A stretch of 64,000 bases of DNA from Rikenellaceae bacterium (GCA_015060065.1 SUZF01000010.1:1-64000); one strand, 5' to 3'. Positions 26,547 through 37,101 are shown, counted from the first letter of the stretch. The notes: generated from the sequence alone by a model not told the origin. Made by a program: numbers and translations.

Positions 26547-27890
26547 ATGAAGACATTTCCAATAGGCGGAATTCATCCGTCGGATAACAAAAAATGGAGT
26601 AAGGGTAGTGCTATCGAGGTGATGGCTCTGCCCGATGTCGTGACCATACCGCTTGGTCAGCACATCGGCGCACCCGCTGTGGCAAAGGTCGCCAAGGGCG
26701 ATAAGGTGCTGACCGGACAGTTGATTGCCGAGGCTGCAAGTTTTATGTCGGCAAATATCCACTCGCCCATTTCGGGAACGGTTACGGCTGTCGATATGCA
26801 ACCTAATGGTCAGGGTCTGCGCCAGATGATGATTACCATCAAGCGCGAGGGCGATGAGTGGGTCGAGGATATCGACCGCAGCGAGACTCTTGTTACGGAG
26901 TGTTCGCTTGCTCCGCAGGAGATTATCGAGCGCATCAAGGCGGCAGGCATCGTAGGTATGGGTGGTGCTACGTTCCCCACACACGTCAAGTTGTCGGTAC
27001 CTCCGGGCAAGAAGGCAGAGGTGCTTATCATCAATGGCGTGGAGTGTGAGCCGTATCTTACGTCGGACTACCGTGCAATGCTCGAATATGGCGAGCGTAT
27101 GGTTGTCGGTGTTACAATTCTCAAACGCGCACTCGGAGTCGAGAAGGCATATATCGGAGTTGAGAATAATAAACCCGATGCCATTGCCTACCTGCGCTCT
27201 CTGGTTGCAGGCAAGCAGGGTATTGAGGTCGTGGCCCTTAAAACGCAGTACCCGCAGGGTGGCGAGAAGCAACTTATCGCAGCGGTTACGGGTCGTGAGG
27301 TGCCACCCCCGCCGGGATTGCCTATCGATGTAGGTGCTGTTGTGTGCAACGCATCGACCACGGTGGCTGTCTATGATGCAGTGCAGAAGAATAAGCCGCT
27401 TATCGAGCGTGTTGTGACTGTTACGGGTAAGCAGGTGGCTTCTCCGAAGAATGTGCTGACCCGTATGGGTGCGCCTATCGCTTCGCTTGTAGAGTTGGCG
27501 GGCGGTCTTCCGGAGGGAGATGTGAAGGTGCTGAACGGAGGCCCGATGATGGGACGTGCGATGGTAAATCTCGCGTCGCCCGTAACGAAGGGATGTTCGG
27601 GTATTACCATTTTGAGTGGTGCGGAGGCTTCGCGTGATGTGGCTACGGCTTGTATCAAGTGTGCAAAGTGCGTGTCGGCATGCCCGATGGCATTGGAACC
27701 TTATTACCTCTCGAAACTCTCGCGTAAGGGCGCGTGGGATGTGGTTGAGGCACACAACATTACCGATTGTATCGAGTGTGGCTCGTGTCAATATACCTGC
27801 CCGGCATCGTTGCCGCTGCTCGACTATATCCGTCTGGGTAAGCAGACTGTGATGGGTCGTATCCGTGCGCGTGCCGCAGCGAAAAAATAA
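26547..27890 (+). CDS. rnfC: Rnf complex subunit C
   Basis: GGIHPSDNK...GMGGATFPTHVKL...INGVECEPYLTSDYR; two CxxCxxC clusters. Confidence 0.95.
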   Translation: MKTFPIGGIHPSDNKKWSKGSAIEVMALPDVVTIPLGQHIGAPAVAKVAKGDKVLTGQLIAEAASFMSANIHSPISGTVTAVDMQPNGQGLRQMMITIKREGDEWVEDIDRSETLVTECSLAPQEIIERIKAAGIVGMGGATFPTHVKLSVPPGKKAEVLIINGVECEPYLTSDYRAMLEYGERMVVGVTILKRALGVEKAYIGVENNKPDAIAYLRSLVAGKQGIEVVALKTQYPQGGEKQLIAAVTGREVPPPPGLPIDVGAVVCNASTTVAVYDAVQKNKPLIERVVTVTGKQVASPKNVLTRMGAPIASLVELAGGLPEGDVKVLNGGPMMGRAMVNLASPVTKGCSGITILSGAEASRDVATACIKCAKCVSACPMALEPYYLSKLSRKGAWDVVEAHNITDCIECGSCQYTCPASLPLLDYIRLGKQTVMGRIRARAAAKK

Positions 27891-27930
27891 CGGCTTTCCT
27901 TGCAAAGTGAAAACAAAAAAGTTAAAAGAT

Positions 27931-28905
27931 ATGGCTAATAAATTCTTTGTTTCCCCGTCACCGCATATCCACGGTGAGCAGACGACACAGAAGATTATGG
28001 CGGATGTGATTATCGCACTGCTGCCTGCTCTCTGCGTGTCGATTGCAGTTTACGGGTGGGGCGTGCTGCTGCTGACGGCAATCTCGGTGGCAAGTTGCGT
28101 TCTCTTCGAGTTCCTGATTCAGAAATTTTTAATTAAAGGCCCGCTTACGGTGTGCAACCTCTCGGCTGCATTGACGGGTCTGTTGTTGGCATTTAACCTT
28201 CCGCTCGGTCTGCCGTGGTGGATTGTGGTTGTCGGTGCGTTTGTCGCTATTGCGGTGGGTAAGATGACCTTCGGTGGTCTGGGTAAAAACCCCTTCAATC
28301 CTGCATTGGTAGGTCGTGTATTCCTGCTTATTGCCTATCCGGCACAGATGACAACCTTCCCTGCTCCGAAGATTGAGGGCTTTGTCGATGCCTTCTCCGG
28401 AGCAACTCCTCTGGCTGCTGCAAAGGCACAGATGGTTGATTATGGTGCGCTCGATATGTTCGGAATGTTCAATGGCGTAATGGCAGGCTCGGTGGGCGAG
28501 ATTGCAACACTCGCGCTGCTGCTCGGCTTCGGCTACCTCTTGTGGCGCAAGGTCATCACTTGGCATATTCCGGTGGCAGTGCTTGGTACGATGGCTCTGT
28601 TTGCGGCTATCTATGGTGCATTCTCGTTCGATACGCCCCATTTGGTGCTGAACTTCTCGGCATTCCACTTGTTGGCGGGAGGTGCAGTGCTGGGTGCTGT
28701 ATATATGGCTACCGATTACGCAACCTCGCCGATGACTACGCGCGGAATGGTTATCTATGGCGTGGGTATCGGTGTGCTGACGATGTGTATCCGTCTTTGG
28801 GGTGCTTATCCGGAGGGTATGTCGTTTGCAATCCTCATTATGAACTCGGTGGTACCTTTGATTAACAAGTATGTCAAACCCAAGCGTTTCGGCTTGAAAA
28901 AGTAG
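27931..28905 (+). CDS. rnfD: Rnf complex subunit D
   Basis: SPHIHGEQTTQKIMADVIIALLPAL; GGLGKNPFNPALVGRVFLL; DYATSPMTTRG. Confidence 0.95.
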   Translation: MANKFFVSPSPHIHGEQTTQKIMADVIIALLPALCVSIAVYGWGVLLLTAISVASCVLFEFLIQKFLIKGPLTVCNLSAALTGLLLAFNLPLGLPWWIVVVGAFVAIAVGKMTFGGLGKNPFNPALVGRVFLLIAYPAQMTTFPAPKIEGFVDAFSGATPLAAAKAQMVDYGALDMFGMFNGVMAGSVGEIATLALLLGFGYLLWRKVITWHIPVAVLGTMALFAAIYGAFSFDTPHLVLNFSAFHLLAGGAVLGAVYMATDYATSPMTTRGMVIYGVGIGVLTMCIRLWGAYPEGMSFAILIMNSVVPLINKYVKPKRFGLKK

Positions 28906-28919
28906 GGGAGGGCGAAGAG

Positions 28920-29564
28920 ATGAAAAGTACACTTTTTAATATGGTTGCAGTCCTCTTCTGCATTACGCTTATCTCGTCTGCGGGTGTCGGATTGGTAAAT
29001 ATGATTACCGTCGAGCCTATTGCCGAGGCGAAGCAGAAGGCTGTGAATGATGCGGTGTTGGCGGTGTTGCCGGCATTCGACGATAAGAAAATCGACGAGT
29101 TGGAGATTGATGCCATGCCGATAAAGGTATATACCGCAACGGCAGAGGGTAAGACCATCGGTTATGCCGTCGAGACGATGACCAAGAAGGGTTTTGGCGG
29201 TGTCGTGAAACTTATGGTCGGCTTTGCTCCCACGGGCGAAGTGCTGAATGTGAATGTCCTCCAACAGGCAGAGACTCCGGGTCTTGGAACGAAGATGTGC
29301 GACGAGGGTAATCCTCTGATTTCGAGCATTAAGGGTCAGAACCTCGAATCGAAGAAGTTGGTAAATGGGATGTTGGCGGTTACGAAGGATGGCGGTGATG
29401 TTGATGCCCTTACGGCTGCGACAATCTCGTCACGTGCATACGTCGATGCAGTAAATAGAGCCTATATGGCTTATAAGAGTGTGGCTAACGGCACGGAGCC
29501 TACGGATGTTTCGTCAGGTGCTTCGAAGGTTGAGTCTGCACAGAAAGGAGGTAACAATGAATAA
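28920..29564 (+). CDS. rnfG: Rnf complex subunit G (FMN-binding)
   Basis: ETPGLGTKM and DALTAATISSRAYVDAVN. Confidence 0.93.
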   Translation: MKSTLFNMVAVLFCITLISSAGVGLVNMITVEPIAEAKQKAVNDAVLAVLPAFDDKKIDELEIDAMPIKVYTATAEGKTIGYAVETMTKKGFGGVVKLMVGFAPTGEVLNVNVLQQAETPGLGTKMCDEGNPLISSIKGQNLESKKLVNGMLAVTKDGGDVDALTAATISSRAYVDAVNRAYMAYKSVANGTEPTDVSSGASKVESAQKGGNNE

Positions 29565-30141
29565 ACTTTCGATTATCCTCAAAGGTATTATTAAGGAGAA
29601 CCCGACCTTTGTTTTGGTGTTGGGTATGTGTCCGACCCTTGGAACTACCACCTCGGCTATGAATGGTATGGGTATGGGAGTGGCTACGATGGCGGTGCTG
29701 ATTATGTCGAACTTCGTGATTTCTCTCATCAAGAATCTGATTCCCGACAAGGTGCGCATTCCGGCATTTATTGTGGTTATCGCATCGTTTGTGACCATTA
29801 TCCAGATGTTGATGGAGGCGTATGTTCCTTCGCTCTACGCAAGCCTCGGAGTCTTTATTCCGTTGATTGTTGTGAACTGTATTATCTTGGGTCGTGCCGA
29901 GGCTTTTGCGTCGAAGAATACGCCTATCGACTCGATACTCGATGGTGTCGGCATAGGATTGGGCTTTACGCTCTCGCTGACGGTTATCGGTGCCGTGCGT
30001 GAGTTGCTCGGCTCCGGTTCGGTATTCGGATTCTCGCTCGGCATTGCTGACTATATGCCGCTCGTGTTTGTCCTTGCGCCCGGAGCATTCCTCGTGTTGG
30101 GATATTTGATGGCTTTGTTTAACAAATTTGCGAAGAAGTAG
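29557..30141 (+). CDS. rnfE: Rnf complex subunit E
   Basis: [35 protein letters not shown] at 29557. Confidence 0.95.
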   Translation: MNKLSIILKGIIKENPTFVLVLGMCPTLGTTTSAMNGMGMGVATMAVLIMSNFVISLIKNLIPDKVRIPAFIVVIASFVTIIQMLMEAYVPSLYASLGVFIPLIVVNCIILGRAEAFASKNTPIDSILDGVGIGLGFTLSLTVIGAVRELLGSGSVFGFSLGIADYMPLVFVLAPGAFLVLGYLMALFNKFAKK

Positions 30142-30143
30142 TT

Positions 30144-30722
30144 ATGGAGATTTCATATTTTGCAATTATCATAGGAGCTATTCTGGTCAATAATGTAGTA
30201 TTGGCGCAGTTCCTCGGAATTTGCCCCTTCCTCGGTGTTTCGTCAAAGGTCGAGACCTCGCTCGGTATGGGTGCAGCGGTTACGTTTGTGATGTCGCTCA
30301 CGGCTGTTGTTGCGTGGTGTATCCAGACCTACGTTCTCGTGCCGCTTGGCATTGAGTATATGCAGACCATCGTCTTTATTCTGGTCATTGCTGCACTGGT
30401 GCAGATGGTCGAGATTATCCTCAAAAAGGTATCTCCGTCACTCTATCAGGCTCTCGGTATCTTCCTGCCTTTGATTACTACCAACTGCGCAGTGTTGGGT
30501 ATCGCGATTTTGATGATTCAGAAGGAGTTCTCGCTCTTGCAGAGCGTGGTCTTCTCGGCAGCGACCGCTATCGGTTTCGCTCTGGCATTGGTGCTGTTTG
30601 CCGGTATCCGCGAGCGTTTGGAGTTCGAGGATGTGCCGGAGGCAATGAAGGGTACTCCGATTGCTCTGGTTACAGCAGCACTGCTGGCTATGGCATTCCT
30701 CGGATTCTCCGGTCTGGTATAG
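30144..30722 (+). CDS. rnfA: Rnf complex subunit A
   Basis: [32 protein letters not shown]. Confidence 0.95.
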   Translation: MEISYFAIIIGAILVNNVVLAQFLGICPFLGVSSKVETSLGMGAAVTFVMSLTAVVAWCIQTYVLVPLGIEYMQTIVFILVIAALVQMVEIILKKVSPSLYQALGIFLPLITTNCAVLGIAILMIQKEFSLLQSVVFSAATAIGFALALVLFAGIRERLEFEDVPEAMKGTPIALVTAALLAMAFLGFSGLV

Positions 30723-30744
30723 TCCGGTGGCGTTATTGCCTACG

Positions 30745-30785
30745 AAAAAGGCGTGTTCCGCAATTTGCCGGACACGCCTTTGCTA
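30745..30785 (+). terminator. rnf operon terminator
   Basis: aaggcgtgttccg...cggacacgcctt. Confidence 0.8.
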
Positions 30786-30820
30786 TTCTCTATGACATTT
30801 TTTTCTATGATCTCTTCTAC

Positions 30821-31378
30821 CTACTCGGCATTTTTGAAGAGGTCTAACTCTCCGGTCTCGACCTTGCGGTAGAGGCTTGCCAACTCCGCAACTACCGGCG
30901 ACACAAACTCGATGGTGTCCTTCACGGCACTCTTCTCGCCCTCGCCCTTGATGCGATAGAGCATCGCTGCATAGAGCGCGCGGAAGCACAACTCCGTATC
31001 GGTCATATCCGCACCTCCGACAATCTGACGCAAGCGTGGCAACTCCGGCTCCAAGCGCGAGAATGTAGCGCGATAGTGGTCGCCCACAGGCAACTGCAAG
31101 AGTTGCAGGTGAAGGTTGTGCATATCGGCAATAAGATGAAGGGTGTGGTTAAGATGACCCTTCTCCTCCTTGCCCTCCTCACGCAGGAGATTTACGATAT
31201 CCATATACCAGAGCAGGAAAATCTGTTTCTGCTCCTCTGCCACTTCGCGACGTGCCACGAGTTGCGAGTAGATAGCCTCCGGACTGAACTGCAAGGCACG
31301 CAACAAATCCTCAATCTGCCACAGATAGAGGATGTACTCGGCAATATTCTCCTTGCGTTTTGCTTGTGCTATATCCAT
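30821..31378 (-). CDS. DUF4924-like hypothetical protein
   Basis: MDIAQAKRKENIAEYILYLWQIEDLLRAL. Confidence 0.7.
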   Translation of the reverse strand: MDIAQAKRKENIAEYILYLWQIEDLLRALQFSPEAIYSQLVARREVAEEQKQIFLLWYMDIVNLLREEGKEEKGHLNHTLHLIADMHNLHLQLLQLPVGDHYRATFSRLEPELPRLRQIVGGADMTDTELCFRALYAAMLYRIKGEGEKSAVKDTIEFVSPVVAELASLYRKVETGELDLFKNAE

Positions 31379-31381
31379 CGC

Positions 31382-31960
31382 TTACTCGTTGTTATTATTG
31401 CGCACCAACTCCGCAAAGCAGTGGCGGCATATAGGCTCGTAGGTATCCTTCTCGCCCAACATTACGAGTTTTTCGTCGGCCGTGAGGCGGTGCGAGTGGT
31501 GTGCCAAGTTTCCACAGCGGACACAGATAGCATGTACCTTGGTTACATACTCTGCCGTAGCCATCAGTGCCGGCATGGGTCCGAAGGGCTTGCCCATATA
31601 GTCCATATCCAGACCTGCAACAATCACGCGCACTCCGTTATCTGCCAGCTGACGACATACATCCACTATACTCTCGTCGAAGAACTGCGCCTCGTCAATG
31701 CCGACAACATCCACATCACTCGACATGAGCAGGATGTTCTGCGGTGAATCTACCGGAGTTGAGCGAATGGCGTGCGAATCGTGCGATACGACCTCCTCCT
31801 CCGAGTAGCGGGTATCGATGCAGGGTTTGAAAATTTCGACCTTCTGGTTTGCGAACTTCGCACGTTTCAGGCGACGAATCAACTCTTCGGTCTTGCCCGA
31901 AAACATCGAGCCACAAACAACTTCTATATAGCCTTTACGGCTGGCACTCTCTAAAAACAT
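31382..31960 (-). CDS. tdk: thymidine kinase
   Basis: [27 protein letters not shown]; zinc-type CVRCG...CRHC. Confidence 0.95.
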   Translation of the reverse strand: MFLESASRKGYIEVVCGSMFSGKTEELIRRLKRAKFANQKVEIFKPCIDTRYSEEEVVSHDSHAIRSTPVDSPQNILLMSSDVDVVGIDEAQFFDESIVDVCRQLADNGVRVIVAGLDMDYMGKPFGPMPALMATAEYVTKVHAICVRCGNLAHHSHRLTADEKLVMLGEKDTYEPICRHCFAELVRNNNNE

Positions 31961-32071
31961 ATCTTTTTTTTCTTTTTGCTATTAGCCGTTAGCCATTGGC
32001 CATTGGCTTTATTTGTTTATTTTTTTTGCTATTAGCCATTGGCTATTAGCTATTATTAGAATTTGTATGTG

Positions 32072-32677
32072 TTAAATATCCGATTGATTGTCTGCTTCAA
32101 TTCTATCTAATAGTGCTATGTTTGAATATGAGAGTATGCAGAAGTATCTATCGCTACCACCCATAGTACTATCTTTCCCGTATGATATGCTCACCGAATT
32201 ATTCTCATCGGTCCAAAAGATGTTATCTTCAGATTCGTTTCCTCTTCCATATTTTTGAGTAAAAGCACTAACCGCTTTTTCGTATTGTTGTTTTGCCGTT
32301 TCAATGCTTTCATATGAGCCTACCAATCCAATTAAGTAGACTTTTGACTCTTCAGAAATACCTACTTGAATATATGCCCAAGAAAGTCCTCCGTATGAGA
32401 TGAATCCAGGTCTGTTGAGATGTGGAATTATAGGAAGAAATCTACAAAACGTAGTATTACCATCTTTCTCATAGAGCGGGTATAAGTAGTGATCGGTGTC
32501 CTTATTTAGGATTTTTTCTATTTTAGAAGTAGTGGTAGGTTCGCATAACTCAATACCCATAACATTAGTTTTAATGGGAACCGTAGATACGATTCTCTTA
32601 TTGGGGTTGCAAGCGACAAGAATAGCAATTGCAGATATGATTGTAAAAACTCGTTTCATAGTAGTTTGTATATTCAA
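32072..32677 (-). CDS. hypothetical lipoprotein
   Basis: AIAILVAC lipobox-like start; lower GC than neighbours. Confidence 0.6.
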   Translation of the reverse strand: MNIQTTMKRVFTIISAIAILVACNPNKRIVSTVPIKTNVMGIELCEPTTTSKIEKILNKDTDHYLYPLYEKDGNTTFCRFLPIIPHLNRPGFISYGGLSWAYIQVGISEESKVYLIGLVGSYESIETAKQQYEKAVSAFTQKYGRGNESEDNIFWTDENNSVSISYGKDSTMGGSDRYFCILSYSNIALLDRIEADNQSDI

Positions 32678-32713
32678 AATTGTGAATTGTGAATTGTGAA
32701 TTGTGAATTCAAA

Positions 32714-34027
32714 TTATTCGTCTTCCAAACGAATAATTTTCGCTCCGAGGGCATTCAGTCTGCCGTCGATGTTACTGTATCCGCGGTCTATCTGGTCGAT
32801 ATTCTGAATGGTGCTTGTACCCTCGGCACTCATCGCCGCAATCAGCAACGCAACACCGGCACGAATATCGGGCGAGGACATTCGCGTAGCACGCAGACGT
32901 ATGCGGTGGTCGTGACCGATGACCGTAGCGCGGTGGGGGTCACACAAGATAATTTGCGCTCCCATATCAATCAGCTTATCGACAAAGAAGAGGCGGCTCT
33001 CGAACATCTTTTGATGAATCAGCACAGCACCCTTGGCCTGCGTAGCCACAACGAGGAATATCGACAGCAGGTCGGGCGTAAGTCCCGGCCACGGAGCATC
33101 GGCAATGGTCATAATCGAGCCGTCGATAAAACTCTCGATAGCGTAGTGGTCTTGCTGTGGAATGTAGATATCATCTCCGCGCTGCTCGAAGCGGATGCCC
33201 AATCTCGCGAATTGTGCCGGAATGATGCCGAGGTTATCGTAAGATACATTCTTGATAGTCAATTCCGAGCCGGTCATTGCTGCCATACCGATAAAACTGC
33301 CCACCTCAATCATATCGGGCAACATCGTATGCTCCGTGCCGCCCAAACGCTCAACACCCTCGATGGTAAGCAGATTCGAGGCTATGCCCGAAATCTTGGC
33401 ACCCATACGGTTAAGCATCTTGCAGAGTTGTTGCAGATAAGGCTCGCAGGCTGCGTTATAGATTGTGGTTGTACCCTTTGCCAGCACGGCAGCCATAACG
33501 ATATTTGCCGTACCCGTTACCGATGCCTCGTCGAGCAACATATAGCAGCCTTTCAACTCCTCTGCCTCGACCGCAAAAAACTCGTCGGCACTATCGAAAT
33601 TAAACCTCGCACCCAACTTCTGGAAGCCGATGAAGTGTGTGTCCAAACGACGACGGCCAATCTTGTCGCCACCGGGCTTGGGAACGTAACCCACGCCGAA
33701 ACGAGCCAAAAGAGGCCCTACCATCATCACCGAGCCACGAAGACGACGGCATCGCTTCTGGTAATCATCACTACGCAGATAGTCGAGGTCGATATCTTTG
33801 GCTGTAAATGCGAAGGTATCCTCCGACAACTCCTCGACAACTACGCCCATCGAGCGCAGCAGGTCAATAAGTTGCATAATGTCGAGGATGCGCGGGATGT
33901 TATGTACCACAACCCTCTCCTCTGTCAGCAATGTGGCGCAGAGAATCTGCAATGCCTCATTTTTTGCACCTTGCGGGGTTATCTCTCCATGAAGACGATG
34001 ACCTCCCTCTACTTTGAATACAGCCAT
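32714..34027 (-). CDS. murA: UDP-N-acetylglucosamine 1-carboxyvinyltransferase
   Basis: MAVFKVEGGHRLHGEITPQGAKNEALQILCATLL; full-length MurA-like fold motifs. Confidence 0.93.
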   Translation of the reverse strand: MAVFKVEGGHRLHGEITPQGAKNEALQILCATLLTEERVVVHNIPRILDIMQLIDLLRSMGVVVEELSEDTFAFTAKDIDLDYLRSDDYQKRCRRLRGSVMMVGPLLARFGVGYVPKPGGDKIGRRRLDTHFIGFQKLGARFNFDSADEFFAVEAEELKGCYMLLDEASVTGTANIVMAAVLAKGTTTIYNAACEPYLQQLCKMLNRMGAKISGIASNLLTIEGVERLGGTEHTMLPDMIEVGSFIGMAAMTGSELTIKNVSYDNLGIIPAQFARLGIRFEQRGDDIYIPQQDHYAIESFIDGSIMTIADAPWPGLTPDLLSIFLVVATQAKGAVLIHQKMFESRLFFVDKLIDMGAQIILCDPHRATVIGHDHRIRLRATRMSSPDIRAGVALLIAAMSAEGTSTIQNIDQIDRGYSNIDGRLNALGAKIIRLEDE

Positions 34028-34146
34028 ACTATGCGAATTTTTACCAAAGATAATACTTTTCCTGCAAACTGCGAAAAAACGGTTTGCTTATTTCTCGGTT
34101 TTGCTGAAATATTTACACGCGAAGACTCTTTTTGACCTTCGGATTG

Positions 34147-34848
34147 CTACTTCTCACGCAGAGCCTCGATAAAGTCGGGATGTAACGTCCACAGATTCTC
34201 GGTCTGTAACCACAACTGGCGAGCCAGCGACTGGCGTGTCGGAGGGTCTGCTTCCAATCCCTGCATATACTCCTCATTAGCAGGATGCTCCACCGCACGG
34301 AACTCCTCGAAGAAGAGTCGGTGCTTGAAACTCAATACACGTACCTCGCCCTCCGGAATCTCGCCCGTGCGACGATACTCTGCCCACATCATCAGCAGAT
34401 GCTTTTCGGGTAACTTGTCCGAAACATCGTTCGCTATCTCGTCAAAGAGTTCGTACTCCTCCATAGCGACATAGCAAAAGGCGAGCGTTGTGATGCAACC
34501 CGTGTGGTCTTCGGGGTCGAGGTCGAGCAACATCTCAAACATACCTGCCGCCATCTCAAAATCGTTGATGAGGAAGTGATCCACAGCCGAGGCGTAGATG
34601 ATTTCGAGGGCTGCACGTGTATTGGTATGCTCCCATTCGAGGGTAATCTCCTCGTCCTCCGGAATCAGGGCAACAATGCGCTGAAAAGCGTGAAAACGCT
34701 CGTTGCAGGCCGCTTCAATATTATGCTCTTGCTCCTGCAACTCGTAGGAGTGGTGCAGGATGGTGGCAAAATCATACTCTCCGAAACCTGTGATTTCGAA
34801 GGTCTGGTTTGGGGTGGGGTTAAGTGTATATTTACCTCTTCGTTCCAT
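34147..34848 (-). CDS. hypothetical TPR-like protein
   Basis: ORF from MERRGKYTLNPTPNQTF; slight overlap with cstA end. Confidence 0.65.
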   Translation of the reverse strand: MERRGKYTLNPTPNQTFEITGFGEYDFATILHHSYELQEQEHNIEAACNERFHAFQRIVALIPEDEEITLEWEHTNTRAALEIIYASAVDHFLINDFEMAAGMFEMLLDLDPEDHTGCITTLAFCYVAMEEYELFDEIANDVSDKLPEKHLLMMWAEYRRTGEIPEGEVRVLSFKHRLFFEEFRAVEHPANEEYMQGLEADPPTRQSLARQLWLQTENLWTLHPDFIEALREK

Positions 34849-36304
34849 AGGCTTTGCGAATACGGAGTGCAACCGCAATGATGATTACTATTGTTACCAC
34901 ACCGCCCAGAATGTATGCCAACGTGCGGTTGGCGAGTCCGAACATCAAGGGCGATACGAACATATAACTTGCACATACATAGGTCATGAACAGAGCCGGA
35001 ATCAATCCGATAATGACCGGCTTGCGGTTCTTCACGAGGTAGGCAACAATCGCCCATAGCGTAATTGCCGCCAGCGTCTGGTTGCACCATGCGAAGTAAC
35101 TCCAAATCGTCTGGAACGGCAATGCGAAGATGATGAACAGACCCAAGGCAAAGAGCGGAACACAGATGTAGATGCGCTTGCGCAAGCTCTTCTGCTCGAT
35201 ATGCAGAAAGTCGGCAACGATAAGACGTGCCGAGCGGAATGCCGTATCTCCGGAGGTTATGGCGCAGGCGATGGCTCCCAAGATTACAAAGGTCGCAACT
35301 ACCGGGCCGAGCGTCTCGGTGGCAATCAGGTCAATAAGTACGGCTGCATTGCCTTTGTTGGCAGCAATAGCCTCGTTCAGACCCTCGACATCACCCCAGA
35401 ATGCCATTGCAATAGCAGCCCATATCAGCGCAATGATGCTTTCGGCAATCATCGCTCCGTAGAATATCGAGCGGCTCTGCTTCTCGTTAGTGATGCAACG
35501 AGCCATCAGGGGCGACTGCGTGGCGTGGAATCCCGAAATAGCACCACAGGCGATTGTCGTAAAGAGCGTCGGTACGATTGGGAATTTCTCGGCATCGGCA
35601 ATCATGTTTTTGAGCGAGGTAAGTTCGGGTATCGTATATTTGTCGCTCTGGAAGAGCAACACGATGAGGATTCCGACTGCCATAATAAGCAGTGCCAATC
35701 CGAAAATGGGGTATAACTTACCGATAATCTTATCTACCGGCAGGAGTGTTGCGAGTATGTAATATATAAGTATCACGGCGAGGATTATCAGCAACAACCA
35801 CGAGTACGAGCCAAATGCGATACCTTCGAGTGCCGGAACATCCAAGCGATAATCAATAAGGTTTGCGGGCTGCGAGAGGAATACGGCACCGACCAGAATC
35901 ATCAGCAACACCGAGAAGATGCCCATAAACTGCTTTGTGCGTGTGCCGAGATATTCGCCGATAATTTCGGGCAGACTCATACCGTCGTGGCGGAGCGACA
36001 TTACACCCGAAATCATATCGTGCATTGCACCCACAAAGATACCTCCGAGGGTAATCCAAAGGAACGCCACAGGCCCGTAGGCGGCACCTAATACGGCACC
36101 GAAGATAGGACCCAGACCGGCAATGTTGAGCAGTTGGATAAGGAAAATCTTCCAACGAGGTAGCGGAATGTAATCTACGCCATCGTAGAGAGTCTTTGAA
36201 GGAACGGGATTCGATGCGTTGAGGTCGCACACGTTGCCCAAGAATCTGCCATAAGTAAAATAGGCGATAATCAGGGCTGCCAGACAGATAATAAAGGTTA
36301 TCAT
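34832..36304 (-). CDS. cstA: carbon starvation protein A
   Basis: GPIFGAVLGAAYGPVAFLWITLGGIFVGAMHDMISG; SGFHATQSPLMARC. Confidence 0.93.
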   Translation of the reverse strand: MITFIICLAALIIAYFTYGRFLGNVCDLNASNPVPSKTLYDGVDYIPLPRWKIFLIQLLNIAGLGPIFGAVLGAAYGPVAFLWITLGGIFVGAMHDMISGVMSLRHDGMSLPEIIGEYLGTRTKQFMGIFSVLLMILVGAVFLSQPANLIDYRLDVPALEGIAFGSYSWLLLIILAVILIYYILATLLPVDKIIGKLYPIFGLALLIMAVGILIVLLFQSDKYTIPELTSLKNMIADAEKFPIVPTLFTTIACGAISGFHATQSPLMARCITNEKQSRSIFYGAMIAESIIALIWAAIAMAFWGDVEGLNEAIAANKGNAAVLIDLIATETLGPVVATFVILGAIACAITSGDTAFRSARLIVADFLHIEQKSLRKRIYICVPLFALGLFIIFALPFQTIWSYFAWCNQTLAAITLWAIVAYLVKNRKPVIIGLIPALFMTYVCASYMFVSPLMFGLANRTLAYILGGVVTIVIIIAVALRIRKAYGTKR

Positions 36305-36493
36305 AGTTTTGCGTGTTGTATCGGTTGCTTGCCTATGGGGCGAGTACCGGTTTGTTGGTTTCTGCAAGGCGAATATAATCAAAAAGTGGCAAAATTTCAC
36401 ACTTTTATACAATTTCCCATCATATTTTTTGATTTAATCGGAAATTTTTTACGATATTTGCACCCCGAACAGATGATACAAATCTGCGTAGTT

Positions 36494-36565
36494 GCCGAAA
36501 TAGCTCAGCGGTAGAGCACTTCACTCGTAATGAAGGGGTCCCGAGTTCAAATCTCGGTTTCGGCT
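36494..36565 (+). tRNA. tRNA-Thr(CGT)
   Basis: GCCGAAATAGCTCAGCGG...CTCGTAA...GTTCAAATC...TTTCGGCT. Confidence 0.95.
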
Positions 36566-36570
36566 CAAAG

Positions 36571-36612
36571 ACGGAAGGATAACCGGAAGGTTGTCCTTCC
36601 GTCTTTTTGTTT
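36571..36612 (+). terminator. tRNA-Thr terminator
   Basis: gacggaaggataaccggaaggttgtccttccgtctttttgttt. Confidence 0.8.
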
Positions 36613-36625
36613 GGAGGTGCTTGGT

Positions 36626-36665
36626 GGGGAAACTGGGGAAACTGGGGAAACAGGGGAAACTGGGG
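36626..36665 (+). repeat. 9-bp GGGGAAACT tandem repeat, G-quadruplex-type
   Basis: Five GGGG runs with 5-nt spacers. Confidence 0.92.
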
Positions 36666-36863
36666 ACGCAGCCGATGGCTGCTTATGGGGAATTGATAAT
36701 TGATAATTGACAATTGAGAATGGGGAAATTAGGGAGTTTAGGGAGTTTAGGGTAAGTAAAAAACTCCCCATCTGACTCATCTAACCCATCGTCCCCATAA
36801 GCAATCTCTGATTGCGCCCCCATATTCCCCATATTCCCCATAAGCGGTCGCAGACCGCGCCCC
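36662..36863. repeat. cluster of three mini-hairpins with conserved flanks
   Basis: CCCCATAA-[GCxxxx-3nt-xxxxGC]-G-CCCC-type units at 36662-36690 (inverted), 36793-36821, 36836-36863. Confidence 0.85.
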
Positions 36864-36930
36864 AATTCAGATTCTAATTGATAGAGGGATTAACTTCGCT
36901 ATGCTCTGCTGCCGCATCGCGTCGCTCGTT

Positions 36931-37101
36931 TTTCCCTACACCTCGCCGGTGGGGCCCTAACAAAGAACGGCACTGCGCAAAAAGTTGATAAATCAACTAT
37001 TTTTGTTTTTGGCTACTATGTCTGCAAATAAATTTGCGCCATACTATCCAAAAACAAAAGGTGTCGAATTCTCGACACCTTTTTGCTTCGTTTGTTCTTT
37101 G
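36931..37101 (-). repeat. tRNA-trailer-linked repeat element, copy 2
   Basis: Co-linear with 14528-14698; ends at tRNA-Val 3' end. Confidence 0.9.

Noticed and set aside
26532-27905. 457-aa minus-strand ORF opposite rnfC
   Set aside because: Shadow ORF caused by codon bias; RnfC motifs are on the plus strand.
32696-34135. 479-aa plus-strand ORF opposite murA
   Set aside because: Shadow ORF; MurA is clear on the minus strand.
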